DNA of 54,686 nt from Vulcanimicrobiia bacterium (GTDB taxonomy: Bacteria; Vulcanimicrobiota; Vulcanimicrobiia; Eremiobacterales; Eremiobacteraceae): positions 1 through 54,686 of the forward strand of contig JANWLL010000156.1 in the NCBI GenBank assembly GCA_025450855.1, read 5' to 3'. How positions within the stretch are numbered: the stretch's first letter is position 1; each line of letters starts with the position of its first letter. Below the pieces are notes generated by a model that was given only the letters and a program-made list of their open reading frames with translations, was not told the origin of the DNA and did not search any database. The position numbers were made by a program, and so were the translations under genes. Shown here piece after piece: positions 23,702-30,860 of this stretch.

Positions 23702-24673
23702 TTACACGGCGCCGATCAGTTCTGCGAACTTGGCGAGATCGATGTTCCCGCCCGACACGACCGCCACGATGGGGCCGGTGCCCGCCTTGCCGGAAAGCGC
23801 TGCGGCGACCGGAAGCGCGCCCGCTCCTTCGGCTACGACGCGCGAGCGCTCCGCGAGCATCCGCATCGCTCGCTTCACTTCGTCGAGCGTCACGACGATC
23901 GATCCGTCGACGACGTCCTTCATCCGATCCCACATCCGCGGGAAGATGCTCTTTCCGCCCGCGCCGTCGACGAAGGTCGCTTGCCAGCGGCCGAACTTCA
24001 TGGGCGCTTTCGCCGCGAACGATGCGGCGCCGGGCGCAGCGGTCTCGGGTTCGGCGCCGAGCACGCGGACGCGTTTCGAACGAGCTTTGATGCCCGAGGC
24101 GATGCCGGAGATGAGCCCGCCGCCGCCGATCGCGGCGACGACCGCGGAGACGTCGGGAAGGTCTTCAACGATCTCCAAGCCGATCGTCGCGTTGCCCGCG
24201 ACGAAGTCGTCGTCGTCGAACGGATGGATGAACTCACCGCGGACGCCCGGGAATTCGCGCTTCTCCATCGCTTCCCAACACGAGTCGAACGACGCTTTGA
24301 CGAGCCGGGCGCCGAGCGCTTGCATGCGCTCGACTTTCGTGTCGGGTGCGGTGTCGATCGTGACGACGGTGCACGGCACGCGCGCCTGACGCGCCGCGTA
24401 GGCGACGCCCTGGCCGGCGTTGCCGGCGCTGATCGTCCAAACGCCTTCCGCGCGACGATCGGCGGGAAGCATCGCGACTGCGTTCGCAGCTCCGCGAAGC
24501 TTGAACGAATTCGTCGGCTGGAGATTTTCGAGCTTCAAATAGATCTCGGGCTTGGGAACGCCGTGGTCGAGCCGGATGAGCGGCGTGCGGATGACCGTGC
24601 CCTTGATACGCTCGCGGGCCGCTTCGATCGCCTCGATAGATATAGGACGTATTTCAGGAAGCACTTGTTGCAT
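23702..24673 (-). CDS. Threonine/serine dehydratase-like PLP enzyme
   Basis: A 323-residue fold-type-II PLP enzyme of the threonine dehydratase/serine racemase group. The Schiff-base Lys is K58 in TNSFKLRGA. The phosphate-binding Gly loop is AIGGGGLISGIASG near residue 180. The C-terminal SGGNID segment is present. It is short and lacks the regulatory ACT domain of biosynthetic IlvA, so it resembles catabolic threonine/serine dehydratases or serine racemases, and the reaction (ammonia-lyase or racemase) remains open. The start is ATG 24673 with the family N-terminus; the upstream extension overlaps the thioredoxin-like gene. Its stop abuts the palindromic repeats. Confidence 0.88.
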   Translation of the reverse strand: MQQVLPEIRPISIEAIEAARERIKGTVIRTPLIRLDHGVPKPEIYLKLENLQPTNSFKLRGAANAVAMLPADRRAEGVWTISAGNAGQGVAYAARQARVPCTVVTIDTAPDTKVERMQALGARLVKASFDSCWEAMEKREFPGVRGEFIHPFDDDDFVAGNATIGLEIVEDLPDVSAVVAAIGGGGLISGIASGIKARSKRVRVLGAEPETAAPGAASFAAKAPMKFGRWQATFVDGAGGKSIFPRMWDRMKDVVDGSIVVTLDEVKRAMRMLAERSRVVAEGAGALPVAAALSGKAGTGPIVAVVSGGNIDLAKFAELIGAV

Positions 24674-24684
24674 AACGGCGCCTA

Positions 24685-25149
24685 CTACGCTCCGGGAGAA
24701 GATGATGCCTTGACGGCGAGGCGGTCGAGCAGCATGCCGACGCTCGCGAGACCATCGTTGCCGATCTGTCGATGGCGGAGCTTTCCGTCGCGGTCGAAGA
24801 CGAAGTAGCCCGGCGAGTAGGGGCATTCGAATATCGCGCGCAGCTCACCGCGCGGGTCGATTGCGCAGGGGTAATGGATCCGCATCAGCTCGCGAGCGTC
24901 GTGTCGCACGGCCTCGACATCGAGCGATGTCGACTCAGGTCGCGGCGCGAACACCGCGATCATGACGAGTGCCTCGTCGCCGTGCTTCGATCGCCACTCG
25001 TTGACTAGCTCAGCGCCGTCGTGGCATAGTGGGCAGTCATGCGACCAGAAGTGAACGAGCATTGGTCGACCGGCACGCGGTTCGATCCTATAGCCATCAA
25101 GCCACTCTACCCCATCGTCGAACGCGGGCAGCTTATCGCCGAGCGTCAT
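24685..25149 (-). CDS. TlpA/AhpC-like thioredoxin-fold protein
   Basis: A 154-residue redoxin starting at ATG 25149. The active site is WSHDCPLCHDGAE, a CxxC variant CPLC preceded by HFWSHD. SPGYFVFDRDGKLRHRQIG follows, the TlpA-type strand, with cis-Pro position S-P-G. There is no signal peptide, so it is predicted cytoplasmic despite the TlpA-like pattern. It sits 2 bp downstream of the small hypothetical gene and 11 bp upstream of the threonine dehydratase-like gene, so all three may be one operon. Likely a disulfide reductase or peroxiredoxin-like protein. Confidence 0.82.
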   Translation of the reverse strand: MTLGDKLPAFDDGVEWLDGYRIEPRAGRPMLVHFWSHDCPLCHDGAELVNEWRSKHGDEALVMIAVFAPRPESTSLDVEAVRHDARELMRIHYPCAIDPRGELRAIFECPYSPGYFVFDRDGKLRHRQIGNDGLASVGMLLDRLAVKASSSPGA

Positions 25150-25151
25150 GA

Positions 25152-25544
25152 CTAAGCGACGGGTCCTCCGGGCGGCAAGCGCATGCCCATGTAAGTCTCC
25201 CACTCTGCCCGAGACCGCGGCAGCATGTAGGGGACCAGTGTCGAGAACTGAGGATCGTCTGGATGGACCATGTTCAGAAATGAGATGACGAACGGCGTGT
25301 TGAGCTGTTCGCTTGGGGAGGCGACGCCCCGTTCGACGTAGGCGAACAAGCGTCGAAGGAAATCGTCAGCGCCATTTCCCTCTTCCTCGATCATCGCGAC
25401 GGCAAACCCGTAGAGTTCGCAGAGCAAGATATCAAACAAAAGCTGCCCGTTAAACCGGACGTGTTCGTCGTAGACGGCGCGGAATTCCGGAACCGCGATC
25501 AACAGCTCGCTTGTGAGTTCGTCCCAATCGGCTATCGGCTTCAT
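25152..25544 (-). CDS. Hypothetical acidic protein
   Basis: A 130-residue acidic, mostly helical protein. The pattern AVPEFRAVYDEHVRFNGQLL, then a mid-protein FLRRLFAYVERG and FVISFLNMVHPD, resembles small uncharacterised proteins often found near immunity or SMI1-like genes (DUF7674-type). That resemblance is from memory and weak. No catalytic or metal motif is visible. It is 2 bp upstream of the redoxin gene and probably co-transcribed. Confidence 0.55.
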   Translation of the reverse strand: MKPIADWDELTSELLIAVPEFRAVYDEHVRFNGQLLFDILLCELYGFAVAMIEEEGNGADDFLRRLFAYVERGVASPSEQLNTPFVISFLNMVHPDDPQFSTLVPYMLPRSRAEWETYMGMRLPPGGPVA

Positions 25545-25569
25545 CGAATCGCGCGAAAGAAATGCGAAA

Positions 25570-25589
25570 CGGCCGTCCGGAGACGGCCG
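25570..25589 (-). terminator. Terminator after the zinc-ribbon gene
   Basis: CGGCCGTC, loop of four (CGGA on plus), GACGGCCG, a perfect 8-bp stem. Reading the minus strand it is followed by TTTCGCATTTCTTTC. It separates the zinc-ribbon gene (stop 25620) from the downstream hypothetical gene. Confidence 0.7.
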
Positions 25590-25619
25590 CTCACTATCAT
25601 CGACGCCCCAGCGGAGAGG

Positions 25620-25967
25620 CTAGTACGAGGATCGGTGACTTTGGAAGCAGTCGCGGCAATAGACGGGCTTGTCGCCCCTCGGTTGGAACGGCACTTCTGC
25701 CGTGCCGCCGCAGCTGCTGCAGGTCGTGCGGAACATCTCCCGCTGACCCCCGCCGCCGCCGCCGCCGCCGCCGTTAAAGCGAGGTCCGCCGCCGCCGCCG
25801 CCCTTTTGCGCTTTACGCGCAGCCCGGCAATCCGGGCAACGGCTCGGCTTGTTCTGAAAACCCTTTTGGGCATAGAACTCTTGCTCGCCGGCGGTGAAAG
25901 TGAACTGCTGTCCACAATCCACGCACGTGATGAGTTGATCTGTATACACCTTGGTTGAAACTCCCAT
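25620..25967 (-). CDS. Double zinc-ribbon protein with Gly-rich linker
   Basis: A 115-residue protein with two zinc ribbons. The first is the zf-trcl type (LITCVDCGQQFTFTAGEQEFYAQKGFQNKPSRCPDCR, Cys pairs near 15/18 and 44/47). The second is a CSSCG...YCRDCF ribbon (around 83-107). A Gly-rich linker (about 58-74) joins them. This arrangement occurs in Chloroflexota, Eremiobacterota and related genomes. Nucleic-acid binding is likely but untested. The upstream region is the longest gene-free stretch in the window. Confidence 0.82.
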   Translation of the reverse strand: MGVSTKVYTDQLITCVDCGQQFTFTAGEQEFYAQKGFQNKPSRCPDCRAARKAQKGGGGGGPRFNGGGGGGGGGQREMFRTTCSSCGGTAEVPFQPRGDKPVYCRDCFQSHRSSY

Positions 25968-26429
25968 TGCGCACCGTTTTACGCAACAGCGCGCTGCACA
26001 GTGATTCGTTTCGGACGAGCGACGTTTTGAATGGGAGACCCTGGGGCTTCCGCTGTTCGGCGTCTTTGGGGCGCGAGCGCCTTGCCTCTACCAAAACCTT
26101 CCAGATAGTAACATTAATCTTCCTGAGAGGCAAGCGTAATGGGCCGCACTTGGCCGTCGTCCCGACAAGTGGCCCGCACATAAGTCGCTTCTCGAGCGAC
26201 CGCCGAGCCCTCGCTCGGCCTACTACATCTATCGTACATATAGAGTGCAGCAACCGCGCGCGAACAACTTTGAGGCGGCGGTCCTAGTGCGCGCGGCCCG
26301 AACTCGGCAAGATGCCGCGCTACGATGGTGAACCGTGACGATCACACGCGGTGCGCCCATTTCGTTCGAGCGGCTTGGGCGGACTCGACCGCGCCTTTTC
26401 TTCGCGATTCTTGAGGAGGATCCGCACCG
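25968..26429. other. Gene-free region with a cluster of inverted repeats
   Basis: Divergent intergenic region of 462 bp between the zinc-ribbon gene and the sedolisin-like gene. Open frames crossing it (25955-26287 plus, 25813-26253 minus) show no protein features. From 26078 to 26245 there are five successive inverted repeats (see the separate entry) with a local AT-rich island. AGGAGG near 26413 is the ribosome binding site of the downstream gene. I could not assign a promoter with confidence. Confidence 0.6.
26078..26245. ncRNA. Candidate structured RNA or regulatory leader
   Basis: Successive inverted repeats: CTTGCCTCT/AGAGGCAAG (26081-26089 with 26126-26134, enclosing AGAT/ATCT); GGGCC-GC-ACTTG/CAAGTGGCCC (about 26141-26175); GTCGCT/AGCGAC (26184-26200); GCCGAGC/GCTCGGC with a CCTC loop (26202-26219); TCTAT/ATAGA (26228-26244). 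The strand and transcription are unknown. It could be a 5' leader for either divergent gene. Single palindromes of this size arise by chance in GC-rich DNA; the cluster is the notable part. Confidence 0.35.
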
Positions 26430-27665
26430 ATGAAGTTTTTCTTCAGGCCTTTCTTCGCGTTAGCGCTCGGTACGGCGCTCGCGGCCTGCAGCCACTCGAA
26501 CGACGCGGTTTCGCCGATCTCCGGCGCGCAAGCCGGCTCGTCGATCGCGCACGTCCAATATTTCGGCCAGTCCTTCGGCAACGCAGCGCAAGTGTGCGGA
26601 CCCGTGAAGGCCGGCTATGCGCGCTGCAACGCGTGGGTCCGAACGGACCTTCATAGCGGCATCGGCGCGTCGCCGAACACGGTGTTCGGATATCACCCGG
26701 CCGATCTGGTGGCGGCATATAACTTGCCGACCGGCGGCTCGGAGGGCACCGGTCAGACCGTTGCGGTCGTCGACGCATTCGACGATCCGAACGCTGAAGC
26801 CGATCTCCAGGTCTATCGCGCGGAGTTCGGCCTGCCGACGTGCACGACGGCGAACGGGTGCTTCAAAAAAGTCAATCAGTTCGGACAGCCGAGCCCACTG
26901 CCCGCGCCGGATACGACGGGTTGGTCGGTCGAGGAATCGCTCGACATCGACATGGTCTCGGCCATCTGTCCGAATTGCCACATCATCCTCGTCGAGTCGA
27001 ACTCCAATTTCGACTTCCCGCTCGGCCTCGGCGTCGATTCGGCGGTGGTCAAGCTCGGCGCAGACGTCGTGTCGAACAGCTACGGCGGCGGCGAGACGGG
27101 AACGCAGCGCCTCGAGCATTACTACCAACACCGGCACGCCATCATCACGGCGAGCACCGGTGATGGCGGCTACGGCGTCCAATTCCCCGCGGCTTCGATG
27201 TTCGTCGTCGCGGTCGGCGGCACGCACCTGATTCGAGGCGGCGGCTCGCGCGGCTGGACCGAAACCGCGTGGCGCGGCGCCGGCAGCGGCTGCAGCACGA
27301 TCTACGCGAAACCGACCTGGCAGACGGATCCGCTCTGCCCGAACCGGACGATCGGCGACACATCGGCCGTCGCAGATCCTAGTACGGGCGTCGCGGTCTA
27401 CGACACGTACGTGTTCGCGCACGGATGGATCGTCGAAGGCGGCACGAGCGTGTCGTCGCCGCTCATCGCCGGCGTTTATGCGCTCAAGGGCAACGGTCAG
27501 ACACTCGACTACGGGCACTCGATCTATCAGGCGAAGCCGAGCCGCCTCAACGACATCACGTCGGGCAGCAACGGCAACTGCGGCGGAACGTATTTGTGCA
27601 CGGCAGGCCCCGGATACGATGGGCCGACGGGCATGGGTACCCCGAACGGCGACTTCGCTTACTAA
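26430..27665 (+). CDS. Sedolisin-like (S53) lipoprotein peptidase without propeptide
   Basis: A 411-residue lipoprotein (lipobox LAAC, Cys20). The catalytic domain is S53: Glu168 and Asp172 in EESLDIDM, Asp245 in STGDGGYG (oxyanion), and Ser340 in GGTSVSSP. The domain begins at YHPADLVAAYNLP near 88, as in kumamolisin, but only about 65 residues precede it, so the large inhibitory propeptide usual for the family is absent. Extra Cys pairs are present (for example CTTANGCF). The signal and AGGAGG place the ATG at 26430. Likely an acid-active surface peptidase, or a repurposed one. Confidence 0.85.
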   Translation: MKFFFRPFFALALGTALAACSHSNDAVSPISGAQAGSSIAHVQYFGQSFGNAAQVCGPVKAGYARCNAWVRTDLHSGIGASPNTVFGYHPADLVAAYNLPTGGSEGTGQTVAVVDAFDDPNAEADLQVYRAEFGLPTCTTANGCFKKVNQFGQPSPLPAPDTTGWSVEESLDIDMVSAICPNCHIILVESNSNFDFPLGLGVDSAVVKLGADVVSNSYGGGETGTQRLEHYYQHRHAIITASTGDGGYGVQFPAASMFVVAVGGTHLIRGGGSRGWTETAWRGAGSGCSTIYAKPTWQTDPLCPNRTIGDTSAVADPSTGVAVYDTYVFAHGWIVEGGTSVSSPLIAGVYALKGNGQTLDYGHSIYQAKPSRLNDITSGSNGNCGGTYLCTAGPGYDGPTGMGTPNGDFAY

Positions 27666-27684
27666 CGCTCGACCGTCGGCGAGC

Positions 27685-27716
27685 GGAAGAGGCGGCTGCT
27701 CGAAGCCGCCTCTTCC
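27685..27716 (+). terminator. Terminator after the S53 gene
   Basis: GGAAGAGGCGGCT, loop GCTCGA, AGCCGCCTCTTCC, a perfect 13-bp stem followed by TTTATAT. It lies between convergent stops at 27665 and 27746 and can act in both directions. Confidence 0.85.
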
Positions 27717-27745
27717 TTTATATCCCGGATACGGTATGGAGCGCT

Positions 27746-29470
27746 CTATAGGTCGGCGATGAGCGATCGCGCTCTGACTCGCGCCTGATCCGCGTCGAGC
27801 GTGCCTTCGGCGAGCTGACGCACGAGCTGGCCGAACTCGCGGGCACGCAAACCTTCGAGCGCCGAAGAGACGCGCGCCGCGAGCGAGCGGATGGCGCTTC
27901 GCTCGTCCGGATCGTACGGCTCTTCCGAGCGCCGATCGCCGCAGACAAGTGCTCCCATGAGACGCCCGTGGGCGGCGAGCGGAAAGAGGCAGCCCGAGCG
28001 GCCGAGGACGCTTTCGACATCCGCGAGATCGATATCGCGAAGGTACGTCCGCAAACGTACGAACGCCGGATCGTCGACGGGAATGTTCGCGGAAAAATCG
28101 GCGCCCGATCGAGCGGAACGCCGGTACGATCCGTCGGCATCGGCGAGGTAGATGGCGGATCCGCACGCGCCGAGCTCCGAGCGGACGATCTTGACGGCGC
28201 GATCGAGCAAGATCTCCGCGCGCGTCACGAACGGCGCTTCGTCCGCGGCTTTAGCGAGTTCCGCCTGTGCCCGATGCTTGCGCCGGAAGAAGATGCGATC
28301 GATCGCGGTTTCGACGCGTTTCTGTAGCGCGTTGAACGACAGCGCGAGCGCGAGCGCGACGGCCACCTGCAGCACGAGGCCCGCCCCCGGGCCGACCGCA
28401 GCCCGCTCGATGACGCCCGAGAGCAACGCGAAGACGATGACGACGAGCGTCGTGATGGCGGTGAACACGATCGCGCGGTTGATCGCGAAGCCGACGTCGA
28501 TGACGCGATGCCGCAAGATCGCATACGAGTACCCGATCGGGATAGCGACCATCGTGACGTTCATGATCGGATACGACGGGATCGGACGCCCGACGATCAG
28601 CGCGCCGAGGTAGATGAGGACGCCTGAGAACCCGACGAGCGTGGAGGCGAAGATCCATTTGACGCGCTGACGCGCCGCACCCGACGACGCGACATACGCC
28701 GCCGTCAAGACGACTAGCGTCGCGACGAGAACGAGCATGAACGGGATCGTCACGGTCGCGGCCAGCGCGGACGACGCGCAGACGCCGGCCGCGACGTCGC
28801 GCACGTAGACGATTGTGCTCACCGCATCGGCGGCAAGCCCACCGACGACTACCGTCCGCGCGACCGCAAGCCACCCGCGCGAGAGCGCTTGACCGGATAA
28901 CCGCTCGACCATGATGTAGAGAAAGAGCGCTGCTACGTCCGCCGACATCCGGGCGACGATCGTATACCAGACCTGCATGCCCGGCTCGAGCCACGAGCTC
29001 GGTTCGGGGTGCACGGCGACGGCGATCGCGAGGCTCGAGATGCCGAAGAAGAAAGCGGCGAGGTCGCGACCGCGCCACAAGACGAGCGCGCCGACGCCGT
29101 AGACGATCAGCTTCGACAGGATCGCGAAGAACCAGAAGAACCATGGCGGCTGCGGCGACGTCTCGACCTGAACCACCGTGCTCTGCCCGTCGCGCGCGAT
29201 AGGCAAAGCGATCGGTCCGCCCGCGCGCACGCTGCCGCTCGCGAGAAAGATCCGGGCTGCGCTCGGCAGCGCCCTCTGATCGACGGCATCGCCCGCTCGG
29301 ATGGCGACAACGCCTGAGCCGGAAACGATCTCCCCGAGCGTGAGCGAACACGCACCGCGCGGCGCGAACGAAGGCAGCACGCCGCTGTCGACGGTCATCG
29401 ACGCGAACTGAATACCCAGCAATACCAACGAGACAGCCGTGATTGCAGTCGCAGCTATTGTCCGTACCAT
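27746..29470 (-). CDS. Membrane sensor with GAF domain, no output domain
   Basis: A 574-residue protein. It has an N-terminal membrane anchor, an extracytoplasmic segment of about 100 residues (35-110), then seven or eight helices, including the segment PIGYSYAILRHRVIDVGFAINRAIVF seen in sensor kinases of this type. After a coiled stretch (RVETAIDRIFFRRKHRAQAEL) a GAF domain (about residues 400-545) follows, with GCLFPLAAHGRLMGALVCG. The sequence then ends with a short helical tail; no HisKA, HATPase, GGDEF or effector domain is present. It lies downstream of the diguanylate cyclase on the same strand. It may signal through a partner. Confidence 0.78.
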   Translation of the reverse strand: MVRTIAATAITAVSLVLLGIQFASMTVDSGVLPSFAPRGACSLTLGEIVSGSGVVAIRAGDAVDQRALPSAARIFLASGSVRAGGPIALPIARDGQSTVVQVETSPQPPWFFWFFAILSKLIVYGVGALVLWRGRDLAAFFFGISSLAIAVAVHPEPSSWLEPGMQVWYTIVARMSADVAALFLYIMVERLSGQALSRGWLAVARTVVVGGLAADAVSTIVYVRDVAAGVCASSALAATVTIPFMLVLVATLVVLTAAYVASSGAARQRVKWIFASTLVGFSGVLIYLGALIVGRPIPSYPIMNVTMVAIPIGYSYAILRHRVIDVGFAINRAIVFTAITTLVVIVFALLSGVIERAAVGPGAGLVLQVAVALALALSFNALQKRVETAIDRIFFRRKHRAQAELAKAADEAPFVTRAEILLDRAVKIVRSELGACGSAIYLADADGSYRRSARSGADFSANIPVDDPAFVRLRTYLRDIDLADVESVLGRSGCLFPLAAHGRLMGALVCGDRRSEEPYDPDERSAIRSLAARVSSALEGLRAREFGQLVRQLAEGTLDADQARVRARSLIADL

Positions 29471-29488
29471 CTCGCCGAAGATTCGCTC

Positions 29489-29641
29489 GCGTAGCGGCTA
29501 CGCCTTGAGGGTCGGTTCCGCGAGGGGATGTCGCTCTAGGCGGGTGTTCTGAGGCGATGAAATCGCCGAAGACAGCGGCGGTAGGCACGTATGCCCCGAT
29601 TCGCCGCGTGCCCGCGAGAGCGACATCCCTCGCGGACCGAC
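29489..29641. ncRNA. Long imperfect inverted repeat enclosing two hairpins
   Basis: Outer arms: GTCGGTTCCGCGAGGG at 29511-29526 continuing GATGTCGCTCT to 29537, pairing with 29617-29641; about 25 bp with two single-base bulges. Inside are a GCGGG/CCCGC extension (29540-29544 with 29611-29615), a hairpin GGCGAT-GAA-ATCGCC (29553-29567), and GCGGCG/CGCCGC (29575-29580 with 29602-29607) enclosing GGCA-CGTA-TGCC. A further hairpin, GCGTAG-CGG-CTACGC, lies at 29489-29503. It could be a multibranch RNA or a miniature element with terminal inverted repeats. Confidence 0.45.
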
Positions 29642-29656
29642 GGCGGGGTGGCCGCG

Positions 29657-29680
29657 GCGGTCGAGCTGAAGCTCGACCGC
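29657..29680. repeat. GCGGTCGAG palindrome (copy C)
   Basis: GCGGTCGAGC, loop TGAA, GCTCGACCGC, a perfect 10-bp stem preceded by GGCCGCG. Its last base is the first base of the plus-strand triplet that reads as the TAG stop of the minus-strand diguanylate cyclase gene (29680-29682). Confidence 0.85.
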
Positions 29681-30717
29681 TACATAGTAACTCTATTGCG
29701 GCCGCCTTGTTTGGCGGCATAAAGCTGTTCGTCCGCACGATCGATGAGCGACGATCGCCGGATCGCGTGGTCGCGCGCGACCGCGATGCCGACGCTCGCG
29801 GTGAGGCGGACGGGCGGCATGTCGCGCCGGTGGCGGAAGAGCGTCGTCTCGATCGCGACGCGGACGCGATCGGCGACGACCGCGGCGGTTTCGGCGTCGG
29901 TCTTCGGAAGCACGAGCGTGAATTCGTCGCCGCCGGAACGGGCGAGCAGGTCGCCTTGGCGGATCGCGCCTTCGATCGCGCGGACCGCTTGGATCAGGAT
30001 GTTGTCGCCGGCGGGATGGCCGAACGTATCGTTGACGCCTTTGAAGCCGTCGAGATCGATGACGGCGAGCGCGATCGGAAACGCGCGCTGTTTGTAGAGA
30101 TCGTCGAGCCGGAAATCGGCATAATCTCGCGTGAACGCACCGGTGAGGTCGTCGCGCAAGCTCGCGCGGCGGTCGCGGTACGCGACGGCCGTCCAGAACG
30201 TGAGGCCGGCGCCGATCGCGACGGCGTAGACGGCGTCGTACCAATGGGCAAGCCCGGAGCAAGCTAGGATGACGAGCGCGTAGGCCGCCGCGACCGGTAC
30301 CGCGAGCCGCGGCGGATTGCGGAGCACGGCGGACGCCAAACCGAAGAACGCGAGCGAAATGAAGATGCTTTGCGATCCGCCGCTCGATACGATCCATGCC
30401 GAGATGAAGACGAGATCGAGAGCGGTCGAAGCCCACGGCCAGCGTGAGACGATGTCGGACGGTCCATAGACGAGCACGAGATCGAGAATCGCGACAACCG
30501 ATGCGACGATGAGCACGACGTTCGCGGCGAGCGCGAAGGATGACGGCGGATGGACCGAGGTCATCCAAGCGATCGCCGTCGCCGCGATGACGAATATGCG
30601 GATGGGCGAGACGGTGCGCTCCATGCGCAGCTGCGCGCGCCATCGCCATGTCGCTTCGCCCGGGAAACGCCGTAGCGGTTTCGCCGCGAACGTCGTCCGC
30701 TTCGTCTTCTTGCGCAC
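29680..30717 (-). CDS. Membrane diguanylate cyclase (GGDEF)
   Basis: A 345-residue protein: six membrane helices (about residues 37-170), then a GGDEF domain that condenses two GTP to cyclic di-GMP. The active site is SGGDEF, preceded by RQGD in IRQGDLLARSGGDEF, so the inhibitory I-site is intact. DLTGAFTRDYADFRL and DLDGFKGVNDTFGHPAGD are the expected upstream motifs. The GTG at 30717 is chosen for a GAGGA Shine-Dalgarno at 7-base spacing; the longer frame would overlap the nusA promoter. Divergent from nusA. Its neighbour downstream is the GAF sensor. Confidence 0.88.
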   Translation of the reverse strand: MRKKTKRTTFAAKPLRRFPGEATWRWRAQLRMERTVSPIRIFVIAATAIAWMTSVHPPSSFALAANVVLIVASVVAILDLVLVYGPSDIVSRWPWASTALDLVFISAWIVSSGGSQSIFISLAFFGLASAVLRNPPRLAVPVAAAYALVILACSGLAHWYDAVYAVAIGAGLTFWTAVAYRDRRASLRDDLTGAFTRDYADFRLDDLYKQRAFPIALAVIDLDGFKGVNDTFGHPAGDNILIQAVRAIEGAIRQGDLLARSGGDEFTLVLPKTDAETAAVVADRVRVAIETTLFRHRRDMPPVRLTASVGIAVARDHAIRRSSLIDRADEQLYAAKQGGRNRVTM

Positions 30718-30764
30718 TGAAATTCCTCGCCGTCCGTAGCGGGTTATCGGCCGCTCTTCGGGGG

Positions 30765-30793
30765 TTGTAAACCACCACCATTCGTGGTACAAT
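30765..30793 (+). promoter_or_regulatory. Sigma-70 type promoter of the nusA operon
   Basis: TTGTAA at 30765-30770 and TACAAT at 30788-30793 with a 17-bp spacer, close to the -35 and -10 consensus. The spacer contains ACCAC-CATTC-GTGGT (30774-30788), a short inverted repeat that could be an operator. Confidence 0.75.
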
Positions 30794-30807
30794 ACGCCTG
30801 GTTAACC

Positions 30808-30837
30808 AAGAGGAGTGGGTTTGAACCCGCTCCTTTG
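30808..30837 (+). promoter_or_regulatory. Leader hairpin before nusA
   Basis: AGGAGTGGGT, loop TTGA, ACCCGCTCCT (30811-30834), extended by A-U and G-U pairs and followed by TTTGCT. It lies between promoter and start codon, so it is transcribed. Similar GAGTGGG/CCCACTC hairpins precede rimP in many Gram-positive genomes (recalled, not checked). An attenuator or RNA stabiliser role is possible. Confidence 0.6.
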
Positions 30838-30860
30838 CTAATCTAAGGCTTCAGGATCCG

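Noticed and set aside
25955-26287. Coding frame across the large intergenic region
   Set aside because: Overlaps the start of the zinc-ribbon gene, has no domain or secretion signal, and coincides with the inverted-repeat cluster.
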